In this document: positions 50,527 to 58,949 of the stretch, in pieces
Position numbering within the stretch: position 1 is the first letter of the stretch
Layout of the letters: each line of letters begins with the position of its first letter
Origin: Aliiroseovarius sp. M344
GTDB lineage: Bacteria > Pseudomonadota > Alphaproteobacteria > Rhodobacterales > Rhodobacteraceae
Direction of reading: 5' to 3'
Assembly (NCBI RefSeq): GCF_025140835.1
Contig: NZ_CP081153.1
Span: forward strand, 3,146,814-3,210,813
Length of the DNA stretch: 64,000 bases
Position numbers and translations under genes: made by a program
Notes under the pieces: model-generated
Told to the model about the DNA's origin: nothing
The model's database searches: none
The model's input: only the letters and a program-made list of their open reading frames with translations

Positions 50527-51843
50527 GTGGCCCAGTTAGGATTCGAACAACTCGCCGCCGAGATTGCGTCCGTACGCCCCGTCGCAGATGTCGGTCGTAT
50601 CGCCGAGATCGGGCGCGGCACTTTGCAGGTCTGCGGTCTTTCGACGGTTGCCGCGCAGGCCGATCTGGTCGAGATCAAGCCCAAAACGGGACGCGCACGG
50701 AGGGGCGAGATCCTGAACCTGTCAGCGGAATCCGTAACTGTCCTGCCTGACGGAGACGTCGAGGGGTTGCAAATAGGAGATCAGGTCTTCCTGCACGGCC
50801 GCGCTGAGATCGCCCCTGATGACAGTTGGATCGGCCGCGTGATTGACCCGATGGGGCAAGCACTGGATGGCAAGCCGATCTTGCGGGGCGCGCGTGTATC
50901 ACCATTGCGGGGTCAGACCTCCAATCCCACCGAACGTCGCGCATTGGGGGCGCGGCTGGAAACCGGGTTGGCGGCGTTCAACACCTTCTTGCCAATTGTA
51001 CGGGGCCAACGGATCGGGCTTTTTGCAGGATCAGGCGTCGGTAAATCGACTTTGCTGGCGAAGCTCGCACGCGGGGTACAAGCCGATGTGGTTGTGATCG
51101 CACTGATTGGCGAGCGCGGGCGCGAGGTCAAAGAATTTGTCGATCGCGTTCTGGGCCCCGAAGGGATGAAGCGGGCCGTGGTTGTTGCCGCGACCTCTGA
51201 CCAATCGCCGATGGTGCGACGCAGATGCGGTTGGGCTGCAATGACGGTCGCCGAGCATTTCCGTGATCAGGGTCAGCACGTCTTGTTTCTGGCCGACAGC
51301 GTCACCCGCTATGCCGAAGCGCATCGTGAAATCGCATTGGCTGCTGGCGAAGGCGGCAATCTGCGCGGGTTCCCCCCATCCACTGCCCAGCAAATCACGA
51401 CGCTTTGCGAGCGGGCGGGACCCGGGTCAGGCGCAGCTGGCGATATCACCGCGATCTTTTCGGTTCTGGTCGCCGGATCGGATATGGAGGAGCCGGTTGC
51501 CGACATCCTACGTGGTGTTCTGGACGGGCATGTTGTTCTAGACCGCAATATTGCCGAGAGGGGGCGGTTCCCCGCGATCGATTTGCTGCGATCAGTTTCT
51601 CGTGCTTTGCCGGAAGCGGCGACTGATGCAGAGAACGCGCTGATCTCGCGGGGCCGCAAGTTACTTGGCCAGTACAACCGGTCCGAGATGATGATCCAGG
51701 CCGGGCTTTACACTGCAGGCTCCGATCAAGCCCTGGACGAAGCCATTGCCGCATGGCCCGACTTGGACGCTTTCCTGACCGAGACTGAGCCAAAAGACAG
51801 TGCAGCAAGTTTTCATCGCCTTTCTAGCTGTATGGAGACTTAA
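50527..51843 (+). CDS. fliI: Flagellum-specific ATPase FliI
   Basis: The product is 438 aa from a GTG start with GGAGG upstream. It has F1-beta-like architecture: an N-terminal barrel, Walker A AGSGVGKS at about 167-174, Walker B VLFLADSVTRYAEAHRE (split), and a C-terminal helical region. It energises export through the flagellar secretion system. It stands alone on the plus strand and is convergent with the DUF1217 gene; FliH is not next to it. Confidence 0.95.
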   Translation: MAQLGFEQLAAEIASVRPVADVGRIAEIGRGTLQVCGLSTVAAQADLVEIKPKTGRARRGEILNLSAESVTVLPDGDVEGLQIGDQVFLHGRAEIAPDDSWIGRVIDPMGQALDGKPILRGARVSPLRGQTSNPTERRALGARLETGLAAFNTFLPIVRGQRIGLFAGSGVGKSTLLAKLARGVQADVVVIALIGERGREVKEFVDRVLGPEGMKRAVVVAATSDQSPMVRRRCGWAAMTVAEHFRDQGQHVLFLADSVTRYAEAHREIALAAGEGGNLRGFPPSTAQQITTLCERAGPGSGAAGDITAIFSVLVAGSDMEEPVADILRGVLDGHVVLDRNIAERGRFPAIDLLRSVSRALPEAATDAENALISRGRKLLGQYNRSEMMIQAGLYTAGSDQALDEAIAAWPDLDAFLTETEPKDSAASFHRLSSCMET

Positions 51844-51861
51844 GGTATGGCGCGCGAAAGC

Positions 51862-52656
51862 CTACAAGTTTTGCAGTAAACTCAAAGCTATTGAACCACT
51901 GGACATGGATGCGGCGCCGGACGCAATTTGCGACCGCACGAGGAAAAGCCGGTTGAGTTCATCTTTTTTACTCTGTTGGGAAAACTGATCGACGGTACTG
52001 TCGCCGAAATAACGATTTGCCTTGCTGCGAAATGTACTGAGCTGCTGATCAATGTCCACCGCCCCAAAGGCAGCAGGCAGACCAAAGGCTGTTTGGAAAA
52101 CTTCGCGCAGTGGCGGGTTTCCCATGATCTTATACCATTTGGTGTCGTCAGATCCTGAGCCGCTGACAACTTCCGCTAACTGGCTGTCCAACGTCATAGC
52201 CAGCCGCATATCCGGATCCTGCTGCCCGACCGCGATCTCGAATTGCTTCAGGCGGTAAGCGGCGGCAACATCGGAACCGAAATTCGATATCTGCGTTCTT
52301 GGGATACCATAGTCGCCAAACCCGAAGTCTTTGGCAAATTCCAGATACCGCTTGTCAGAAAGCTTGTTGGCCAGATCGCCTTGATCAAGCGTCCCATCAT
52401 CCAAGACCTTTTTGATAAAATACGTGCTGTTAAGGTCACCACCCAGACCATAGGCCCCCAACGCCACGCGCAACAAGCGGCGATCATCCATAAGGTCTGC
52501 ACTGTTCTTCACCTTCGCAATATTGTCTTCGAAATACTGCGTGTCTCGCTGGATCTCTGGCGAGGCGTTGAAGGCTTTTTGTTGCGCAGCTTGAGTTCTT
52601 TGCAAGAAGGCCCATCCCGCAGCGCCACCCATTGGAACAACGGGTTGATAAGTCAT
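51862..52656 (-). CDS. DUF1217 flagellar-locus protein
   Basis: A 264-residue hydrophilic protein of the DUF1217 family, found in alphaproteobacterial flagellar clusters. Recognisable stretches are AFNASPEIQRDTQYFEDNI, DRRLLRVALGAYGL and WYKIMGNPPLREVFQTAFGLP. There is no signal peptide or membrane helix. It is the last gene of the flagellin-flaF-flbT run; the flbT start overlaps by 4 bp. Its exact function is unknown; export or hook/filament assembly is inferred from location. Confidence 0.8.
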   Translation of the reverse strand: MTYQPVVPMGGAAGWAFLQRTQAAQQKAFNASPEIQRDTQYFEDNIAKVKNSADLMDDRRLLRVALGAYGLGGDLNSTYFIKKVLDDGTLDQGDLANKLSDKRYLEFAKDFGFGDYGIPRTQISNFGSDVAAAYRLKQFEIAVGQQDPDMRLAMTLDSQLAEVVSGSGSDDTKWYKIMGNPPLREVFQTAFGLPAAFGAVDIDQQLSTFRSKANRYFGDSTVDQFSQQSKKDELNRLFLVRSQIASGAASMSSGSIALSLLQNL

Positions 52657-53057
52657 GAAAGGCGTCCGCCCAAAAGACGATCTTCTCTTGGCAGCAATGC
52701 CCTAAGGTGCTTCAGCGCAATATAGTACTGATCCTCCAGAACTGCGCTTGTCGATTTGGACAACAAATCACGGCTATCGATGTCAGTCAGGACCTGACTG
52801 AGCTGTTCAATCCCGCGTAACAACTGCAGACGCGCATCTTCCTTCGTGGCGTCGCCGGACAGCACCAGTTGCGCTATGTAACAGACCCGGCGAACGGGCG
52901 TATTGGCGTTCTCCGGATGGATGGCATCGCGCAAGCGTAGAATGTTTGCATTTGGCGTCACGATGGACAAACGCGAGCGGCGGTCGCCGTTTTCGATAAC
53001 GGCCCCATTGATGAGAACACGTTCTTTCGGGCTTAGCTTCAAAACAAGACCACTCAT
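52653..53057 (-). CDS. flbT: Flagellin translation regulator FlbT
   Basis: The protein is 134 aa and matches FlbT: LKLSPKERVLINGAVIENGDR (split), then YIAQLVLSGD and YYIALKHLRALLPREDRLLG (split). In Caulobacter FlbT binds the flagellin mRNA leader and promotes its decay when assembly is incomplete. It lies directly after flaF with a 4-bp overlap, downstream of flagellin. Confidence 0.9.
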   Translation of the reverse strand: MSGLVLKLSPKERVLINGAVIENGDRRSRLSIVTPNANILRLRDAIHPENANTPVRRVCYIAQLVLSGDATKEDARLQLLRGIEQLSQVLTDIDSRDLLSKSTSAVLEDQYYIALKHLRALLPREDRLLGGRLS

Positions 53058-53425
53058 GCCACACCCTCCGATTGACGCAGACCGCGCATTACAGCTGTAT
53101 TGATCTCAACCAGAACCGCAGCGTCTGCTCCCTCTGATAGCACTTTGCGACTGTGGTCAGCGGTGAACTCGGCAAGGTAAAACACGCGGGCGCGCAGATC
53201 GTCTGGCAATCCATTGCCTTCGCCAGCAACGTCAGCCGCCAGCAAAGTCCAAAGCCGTCGATTTTCGTGGAGAGCCGCGGCAAGTTCAGCGAAGTTTGAC
53301 GTTTGAGCGCGACCCAACTGATGAGTAACTTTCGCAAAGGCTTCGTATTCGGTACCGCGAGACGTGCGGAGTGGCGCGCGGGAAGAGGAGTTATAGGCCG
53401 TTTTGGCCAAGGCAACAGCGTTCAC
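53054..53425 (-). CDS. flaF: Flagellin synthesis regulator FlaF
   Basis: The product (123 aa) starts at a GTG with AAGGAA upstream. The FlaF pattern is AYNSSSRAPLRTSRGTEYEAF (split), ELAAALHENRRLWTLLAADVA (split) and LPDDLRARVFYLAEFTADHS (split). FlaF promotes flagellin synthesis and secretion, opposing FlbT. It follows the flagellin gene after a hairpin. Confidence 0.9.
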   Translation of the reverse strand: MNAVALAKTAYNSSSRAPLRTSRGTEYEAFAKVTHQLGRAQTSNFAELAAALHENRRLWTLLAADVAGEGNGLPDDLRARVFYLAEFTADHSRKVLSEGADAAVLVEINTAVMRGLRQSEGVA

Positions 53426-53468
53426 GGGGGGTTCCTTCCAGTGACGAGAAACTTCATGGGGTTAGGAA

Positions 53469-53491
53469 GAGGGCGCCATTTTGGCACCCTC
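53469..53491 (-). terminator. Hairpin after the flagellin gene
   Basis: A 10-bp stem (GAGGGTGCCA with TGGCGCCCTC, one G-T pair) closes a 3-nt loop directly after the flagellin stop on the minus strand. Only TTCC follows, so it probably allows some read-through into flaF-flbT while keeping flagellin mRNA abundant. Confidence 0.65.
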
Positions 53492-53499
53492 GGTAAGTA

Positions 53500-54792
53500 T
53501 TAGCGGAACAGCGACAGAATGTTCTGCGGCGCTTGGTTCGCAATCGACAGCGCTTGCGTGCCAAGTTGCTGCTGAACCTGAAGTGCCTGCAACCTTGCCG
53601 ATGCCGCCTCCATGTCAGCGTCAACCATTGCGCCGATGCCGGCCTTCAGCGAGTCCGACAACTTGCCCACAAAGTTAGACTGAATCTCAATCCGGCCTTC
53701 GACAGAACCAAAGGTGGCAGAGGCATCAATCGATGTCTGAATCATGTTCTCAATCGCACCAAGTGCTGCGTCTGCGCCACCGCTGGTTGACACATCCATT
53801 GTTGCCAGCCCAGACAGCCCACCTGAACCGCGCGATGCGCTGAACGAGAAAGCAGCGTCGGAATTGGTCTCGTTGGTAATCACGAGTTGGGCAGCATTGG
53901 TGTCGATGTCCATGCTGAAGCTGCTACCGTCCAGCCCCTGCGAGACCAGAGCGTTCTTCATTCCGGCAACTACAGATTCCGCAGTATCGCCTTCTTTAAT
54001 GACATAACTGCCCTGAACTGATCCAATGGTGAGCGAAAGCTGGTCGCCAACAACCAGACCGGTGTTCACGGCTGTATCAACGCCAGCGGCATCCGGCATG
54101 ACCGCAGCAGTTGCCGTGGCACCACCGGATGTATCAAGAAATGCGAAGGTATCAAGGGTGATGCTATCAGCTGTGCCGCCATCATTCGCATCGATGACAC
54201 CGGCGGTACCGGGATCTGTTCCGACCGATGCGGCACCAGCTGCCAATACGGTGCCCGCAGTCAGCGACAGGTTTTGCGAATCGACACCAATAGAGCTGGT
54301 GACAATCGACCCGTCAGCCTTCCGATCAAGTGACGACAGAACATCAACGCCGGTATTGCCGTTGGCATTGGTGCCTGTTTGTGATCCATCCACTAGGTTC
54401 AGACCGTTGAACTGAGCTGCACCGACCACCGAAGTAATTTGGTTCCGCAGCGCAACGATGTCCGTTTGGATTTTGCCGCGATCAACATTGTCTTCTTGGG
54501 CAGCGACGATCTTGGATTTGATCTCGGTCAGCAGGTCGGTCACCGTTTCCGACGCCTGGCGCGCGACCGCAACAGTGCTTTCCCCAAGTGACAAGCTATC
54601 CGAAATGCCTTTGAAGCCCTTCACGTCCGCTTCCATCACTTTTGAGATCGCCCAGACCGCGGCGTTGTCTTTGGCTGACCCGATGGCTTTGCCTGTCGAG
54701 ATTTCCGCTTGTGTGCTGGCGAGATTTGAGTTGATGGATTTCAACGTCTGAAGTGCGACCATTGCGCTGTTATTTGTCAGAATACTGGACAT
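53500..54792 (-). CDS. fliC: Flagellin
   Basis: The filament protein (430 aa) has the conserved N-terminal D0/D1 helices (about 1-140; ALQTLKSINSNLASTQAEIS (20), ISTGKAIGSAKDNAAVWAIS) and C-terminal D1/D0 (about 345-430; RIEIQSNFVGKLSDSL, then ALQVQQQLGTQALSIANQAP). The middle (about 150-340) is variable, rich in Ala, Thr and Asp. It is the only flagellin gene in the window. Its mRNA leader can form two hairpins, and its regulators FlaF and FlbT are encoded directly downstream. Confidence 0.95.
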   Translation of the reverse strand: MSSILTNNSAMVALQTLKSINSNLASTQAEISTGKAIGSAKDNAAVWAISKVMEADVKGFKGISDSLSLGESTVAVARQASETVTDLLTEIKSKIVAAQEDNVDRGKIQTDIVALRNQITSVVGAAQFNGLNLVDGSQTGTNANGNTGVDVLSSLDRKADGSIVTSSIGVDSQNLSLTAGTVLAAGAASVGTDPGTAGVIDANDGGTADSITLDTFAFLDTSGGATATAAVMPDAAGVDTAVNTGLVVGDQLSLTIGSVQGSYVIKEGDTAESVVAGMKNALVSQGLDGSSFSMDIDTNAAQLVITNETNSDAAFSFSASRGSGGLSGLATMDVSTSGGADAALGAIENMIQTSIDASATFGSVEGRIEIQSNFVGKLSDSLKAGIGAMVDADMEAASARLQALQVQQQLGTQALSIANQAPQNILSLFR

Positions 54793-55003
54793 TCGTGTGT
54801 TCCCTTAAGTCATTGGCGCTTTGCGCCAGTTTTCATATCCGCCGGTCTTGGCGGGGGTTCCAAGCCATTCTGACTTCTGCAATGCCGGATTTGCGACACG
54901 CGCCATCCCCTCAGGATGCAGGCAAAGGATGATGCCAATCCTCTAAAGGAAATCTGAATCGCCCCAATTCATATGCATTCAATTTAAGACAATTCAGATG
55001 CTG
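54793..55003 (-). promoter_or_regulatory. Flagellin promoter and mRNA leader with two hairpins
   Basis: On the minus strand the leader just before the flagellin ATG can form TGGCGC-AAA-GCGCCA (54814-54828) and CCGCC/GGCGG around a 6-nt loop (54839-54854). AAGGGAA follows as ribosome-binding site. In Caulobacter FlbT acts on the flagellin leader, so these hairpins are candidates for that control here. No clear sigma-54 promoter or CtrA pair is present. Confidence 0.5.
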
Positions 55004-55357
55004 TCACGCTTTTCGCTCAAGCAGAGATTCTGGTTTGGACAGATCCTTTGGTTGACCCGCTTGAGTGTAAGTGCGCAGCTCCGTCTGAGTTGAGCGCAAG
55101 GCATCCAAACGCTGTTTTACCGAACGAATGCCTCTGGCTGCCGCCGCAAGAAGTTGCTGATTTCTGTCAGCCTGACTGCGAAGTTGCTCAAGCGCAGGAA
55201 TGGCGTCATCCGAAGGCTCCAGCGCATTGAACAGTCGCTCCTTTTCTGGAAGCAGCCTGGCGAGTTGTTCGATCTCTCCCGCAAGAATCTGCGCGCGTTC
55301 CCGCTCCAAAAGATCCGCAAGAGCATTCACAGCTGCATGAGGTTCAGTTCGCGCCAT
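55004..55357 (-). CDS. FlgN-like flagellar chaperone (tentative)
   Basis: A 117-residue, mostly helical hydrophilic protein with long heptad-like stretches (VNALADLLERERAQILAGE, LARLLPEKERLFNAL, QADRNQQLLAAAARGIRSV). That pattern fits FlgN-type chaperones for hook-filament junction proteins, but sequence identity with FlgN is always weak. It overlaps the end of the rod-binding gene by 14 bp and so belongs to the same transcript. Confidence 0.6.
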   Translation of the reverse strand: MARTEPHAAVNALADLLERERAQILAGEIEQLARLLPEKERLFNALEPSDDAIPALEQLRSQADRNQQLLAAAARGIRSVKQRLDALRSTQTELRTYTQAGQPKDLSKPESLLERKA

Positions 55358-55643
55358 CGTCGTGTCCCTTCATTGCTTCAAACAAAGACTGTGCCAACCC
55401 GATCCCCCCGGCTTTGACCATTTCATCAGCCTGAGCCTGCCTGAGAAAAGATGAAAACTGATCTTCACCCGCGCCGCCGCCAAAGCTATCTGGCGTTTTC
55501 CCAACGCCAGCAGATTTCAACATCTCGGACAGGAAGCTGGCTTCCAGCTTTTGAGCAACATCCATCAGGCGGGCGTCTTGTGTTGCGTCCCGATCAGCGT
55601 TGGGTGCTGTTCCACCCAATTTGGAAATTCCAACAATGTCCAT
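55344..55643 (-). CDS. Rod-binding protein, FlgJ N-terminal domain only
   Basis: The protein is 99 aa and holds only the rod-binding domain: DVAQKLEASFLSEMLKSAG (about 28-46) and ADEMVKAGGIGLAQSLFEAM (about 71-90). The muramidase half of classical FlgJ is absent, as is usual in alphaproteobacteria. It probably caps the growing rod. It is divergent from fliK. Confidence 0.85.
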   Translation of the reverse strand: MDIVGISKLGGTAPNADRDATQDARLMDVAQKLEASFLSEMLKSAGVGKTPDSFGGGAGEDQFSSFLRQAQADEMVKAGGIGLAQSLFEAMKGHDDGAN

Positions 55644-55758
55644 CTTTGACCTTCTCGATTGCGAACAATTTTCTTGGTTATCTCATCAAGCAGTAAAGAA
55701 CTGGTAACCCGCGTCTGCGAAGGTCAGTTCAACGGAGTCAGAACACCCGGATTTATTG

Positions 55759-57324
55759 ATGCAGATAACTCAGACCATGCGTTTCGGTGGGTTCAGCGAA
55801 ACGGAAAATCGACAGATTGGCCAATCAGCAAAAGCGCAGGTGGACTCTATTCCCGTGGATTCTATCGATGACACAGCCATCGGCTTGGTGTTTTCACTGA
55901 CGCCGGACATTCCGGGGCTGGTTGCACCAGGGAACGGCCCGACCCCCAGATCGCGAATGCTGGCCGCTGGCTCTGATGATTTCGGCGAGGCCAAATTGCA
56001 GGGCAACAAGTTGCTAGAAACAGTTGAGATCAGTGGCGGTCTCTTGCCAGAGATGACCCAGTTGAAGCTGGGTCAAGCAGCCCAAACCAAAGACGGTACA
56101 CCGCAGTTAATTATGGATGCTGCTGGGTCGACTGAGAGGTCCGCTTCTTTGAAGGATTGGGTGGCCGAGATGCCCTTAATGCCGCAATTGCAACCTGCAA
56201 CTGCGACACAACTTTCGACCTCTGCCAGTCAGCCCGGCCATGGGTCATTGCCTATGGTCGCGTCGTCAACTTCGGATATCGGAACAGGGCCGAAACCACG
56301 GCACAATGTCGATGCTTTGCAAGAGTCAGTGCAAACGTCTCAACCCCAAACACAGCCCACAGAGGGACGCCACCCGAAAGCGACGATCAACCCAGAACTA
56401 AGCGCTTTGCCAAATTCAATCGGCGCGGCACCCCTGTCGCCAGCACCCCAACCGGTGACGGTCTCTTCAATCAGTGAACCGCTTCATCCTGTGGTCGCCG
56501 AGCAACCGCAATCGGCACGCTTGCTCCATTCAGGCGAACCGGCAAACGTAACACCGCCTTTGCCCGCTCAGACCAACGAAGCACAGCAAGATCATTTGGC
56601 GCGCGCGCAGGCATCAACTGCAGTGGCATCCGATCCGGCCAAACCAACTCTACCCACGGAAGGCTTTGTGGCACAGAAATCGCCGGTCAACGACGCACAG
56701 ACGCAACGCAAAAACGGACCAGCGGCCACGGCGCCTTCTGTCCCGCCGAAATCTGCCAACGCTCCATTGCAGGTGGCCACCGAGGCAACAGGTGGTCAAA
56801 CCTTTAGCGTTGAGTCTGACATCCAGCAGGTCGTTTCAGAACGTGACGATGCACCTTCTGACATGACTGCCCCACTTGCCCGAGAGGCTGGCCACCTGAC
56901 GCAACCGGCCCGTCTGACGCAAGAGGTGCCTCGCATCATCTCTGCACAGCTGGTCGAGGTTGCGCGTTCACACCCCGACAAACCGGTTGAACTGACGCTG
57001 AACCCGGAAGAGTTGGGGCGCTTGCGAATGACCTTCCAGACAGAGGCGTCTTCGATGAATGTCATCTTGCAGTTTGAACGCCCCGAGACTTTGGATCTTA
57101 TGCGGCGTCATATCGAGCTGCTTGCGCGGGACATGCATGAACTTGGCTATGACAACGTCAATTTCTCTTTTCAACAACAGGGCGACGCGCCCACCGATGG
57201 GCATCCCAAAAGCGATGCCGAACCGCGCCAACCGGGTCGCGTCGATACAATTGCCCACCCCCCCAAACAGGATGTCGTGAAGATAAATATCGGCGAAAGC
57301 GTCGGTATGGACATCAGAATCTAG
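55759..57324 (+). CDS. fliK: Flagellar hook-length control protein FliK
   Basis: The product is 521 aa. A long low-complexity Pro/Ala/Gln/Thr-rich region (about 1-385) acts as the molecular ruler. The conserved C-terminal domain (about 395-475) contains VELTLNPEELGRLRMTF and FERPETLDLMRRHIELLARD. FliK stops hook growth and switches export to filament proteins. An ATG at 55759 follows a TTG; no strong ribosome-binding site is seen. flgD starts 12 bp after the stop. Confidence 0.9.
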   Translation: MQITQTMRFGGFSETENRQIGQSAKAQVDSIPVDSIDDTAIGLVFSLTPDIPGLVAPGNGPTPRSRMLAAGSDDFGEAKLQGNKLLETVEISGGLLPEMTQLKLGQAAQTKDGTPQLIMDAAGSTERSASLKDWVAEMPLMPQLQPATATQLSTSASQPGHGSLPMVASSTSDIGTGPKPRHNVDALQESVQTSQPQTQPTEGRHPKATINPELSALPNSIGAAPLSPAPQPVTVSSISEPLHPVVAEQPQSARLLHSGEPANVTPPLPAQTNEAQQDHLARAQASTAVASDPAKPTLPTEGFVAQKSPVNDAQTQRKNGPAATAPSVPPKSANAPLQVATEATGGQTFSVESDIQQVVSERDDAPSDMTAPLAREAGHLTQPARLTQEVPRIISAQLVEVARSHPDKPVELTLNPEELGRLRMTFQTEASSMNVILQFERPETLDLMRRHIELLARDMHELGYDNVNFSFQQQGDAPTDGHPKSDAEPRQPGRVDTIAHPPKQDVVKINIGESVGMDIRI

Positions 57325-57336
57325 AGAGGACCACCG

Positions 57337-58008
57337 ATGGAATTTTCTCAAACCCTGCCCGCTGCATTGACAGCTGGCCCCGCCCAATACACCGAAGCCA
57401 CCAAAAACGGCGACGCCGTGATCTCGTCTGATTTTGAGACATTTCTGAAGATGCTCACGGCGCAGATGGAAAATCAGGATCCGCTGAACCCGATTGAATC
57501 GTCCGATTATGCCGTGCAACTTGCCACGTTCTCGGGCGTGGAACAGCAGGTACGGACAAACGACCTGCTTGACGGTCTCGGGGCAAAGCTGGGTTTGATG
57601 GGCTTGTCTGATATTGCTGGCTGGGTCGGGATGGAGGCGCGCGTTGCCGCCCCCGTTTTGTTCGACCAAACCCCAATCACACTCGTACCCCAACCGGCGA
57701 CTGGCGCGGATCAGACGCGGCTGGTGGTCAAGAATGCGGCGGGTGAAGTTGTGGAAAACACCGTCGTACCTGTAACAACCGATCCGATTCAGTGGGCTGG
57801 CGTGGGCCAAAATGGCACCCCGCTACCGCGCGGCGTGTATTCTTTCGAGCTGATCAGTTCTGGTGACGGGCGTCACCTTTCCACCGATCCGGTGCAAGCC
57901 TACAGCAAGATAACCGAAACCCAGAATGCCGACGGAAAATTGTGGCTGATCCTTGAAAGTGGGCAGAAGATTCAGGCAGACACAGTATCGGCCATCCGCG
58001 AGTCGTAA
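57337..58008 (+). CDS. flgD: Flagellar hook assembly (capping) protein FlgD
   Basis: A 223-aa protein with the FlgD N-terminal motif FLKMLTAQMENQDPLNPIES (about 31-50) and QLATFSGVEQQVRTNDLL (split), then the FlgD Ig-like and tudor-like domains. It caps the growing hook. GAGAGGA precedes the ATG. The hook protein gene flgE is not in the window; flagellar genes end here. Confidence 0.94.
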   Translation: MEFSQTLPAALTAGPAQYTEATKNGDAVISSDFETFLKMLTAQMENQDPLNPIESSDYAVQLATFSGVEQQVRTNDLLDGLGAKLGLMGLSDIAGWVGMEARVAAPVLFDQTPITLVPQPATGADQTRLVVKNAAGEVVENTVVPVTTDPIQWAGVGQNGTPLPRGVYSFELISSGDGRHLSTDPVQAYSKITETQNADGKLWLILESGQKIQADTVSAIRES

Positions 58009-58076
58009 CCACAACGGTTGCCCTTGCCGGTGCTGCGCCATAGCTTGTTGCTGATTTGAAATGGGGTGCACATGGC

Positions 58077-58949
58077 ATGGCCACAACGCTGACGCGATCG
58101 CAACTGAAACAGTTGAAACGCATTTGGTCGGATGCAGGAGTCATCCCGGAAGGGGCACACTGGACGGCATTGGGCGGCGGTCGAACCAATCCGATCTGGA
58201 AGGTTAATTTTGACAACAATCCTAAGCTGGTCTGCAAGCTGTTTGTCCCGGACACAGCGACGCCGCTGTTCGCAAATGATGGAACCCGGGAAGCCCTTGC
58301 CCTGCGCGCATTGTCGGGAACCCAGATTGCGCCTGATCTGGTGGCATTTCAGGACAGCACATTGGGTGACAGCGTCGTGTACAAATATATCAAGGGAAAG
58401 CGCTGGCAGGGCGACGTGAGAAAAGTTGCGCAGGTGATGGCACGACTTCACCAATGCCCGTTGCCCGATGGGTTGCCAGAGACAACTGCGACACCTGCAA
58501 CCCTTGTCGCCGATGGGAATAACATGGTGACGGGTGCAACCAACGAGCCGCCGTCGCCACCAGTCAGGTCTGACCTTCCCCCTGCCAGACGCGCATTTTT
58601 GCATGGCGATATCGTGCCGGGAAACATCCTAGAGACTGCTAATGGGCTTCGACTGATCGATTGGCAATGCCCAGTGATCGGCGACCCAATCGCAGATATT
58701 GCCATGTTCCTGTCACCAGCCATGCAGGTGCTTTACGGTCACAGGGCGCTCAGCGTGGCTGAGATCGAAACCTTCCTGACAACGTATCAGCACGAAAGCG
58801 GCGATAGTTTTTCTGTCTCGCGTTACCGGGCTTTGGCGCCTCTGTTCCAGTGGCGCATGTCGGCCTATTGCCGATGGAAAGTTGCACAGGGCGATCAGGA
58901 TTATGCACGCGTAGCCGGGATGGAACTGGCCGCGTTAGAGCAGGCTTGA
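58077..58949 (+). CDS. Aminoglycoside/choline phosphotransferase family protein
   Basis: The product (290 aa) has a protein-kinase-like fold. The nucleotide-binding Lys lies in KLVCKLFV, the catalytic loop is FLHGDIVPGNIL (HxDxxxxN) and the metal motif is LIDWQCPVIGDPIADIAMF. Family members phosphorylate choline, thiamine or sugars; the substrate is unknown. The ATG at 58077 is preferred to a TTG 21 bp earlier. Its 3' end overlaps the end of ubiB by 15 bp. Confidence 0.8.
   Translation: MATTLTRSQLKQLKRIWSDAGVIPEGAHWTALGGGRTNPIWKVNFDNNPKLVCKLFVPDTATPLFANDGTREALALRALSGTQIAPDLVAFQDSTLGDSVVYKYIKGKRWQGDVRKVAQVMARLHQCPLPDGLPETTATPATLVADGNNMVTGATNEPPSPPVRSDLPPARRAFLHGDIVPGNILETANGLRLIDWQCPVIGDPIADIAMFLSPAMQVLYGHRALSVAEIETFLTTYQHESGDSFSVSRYRALAPLFQWRMSAYCRWKVAQGDQDYARVAGMELAALEQA

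Noticed and set aside
54880..54960. Sigma-54-like promoter (TGGCAT...TTTGCC) upstream of flagellin on the minus strand
   Set aside because: The spacing between the GG and GC elements is one base too long, and CtrA-type Rhodobacterales flagella are not known to depend on sigma-54.
56968..57810. 280-codon minus-strand open frame opposite fliK and flgD
   Set aside because: It crosses the junction of two firmly identified genes and has no coding features of its own.
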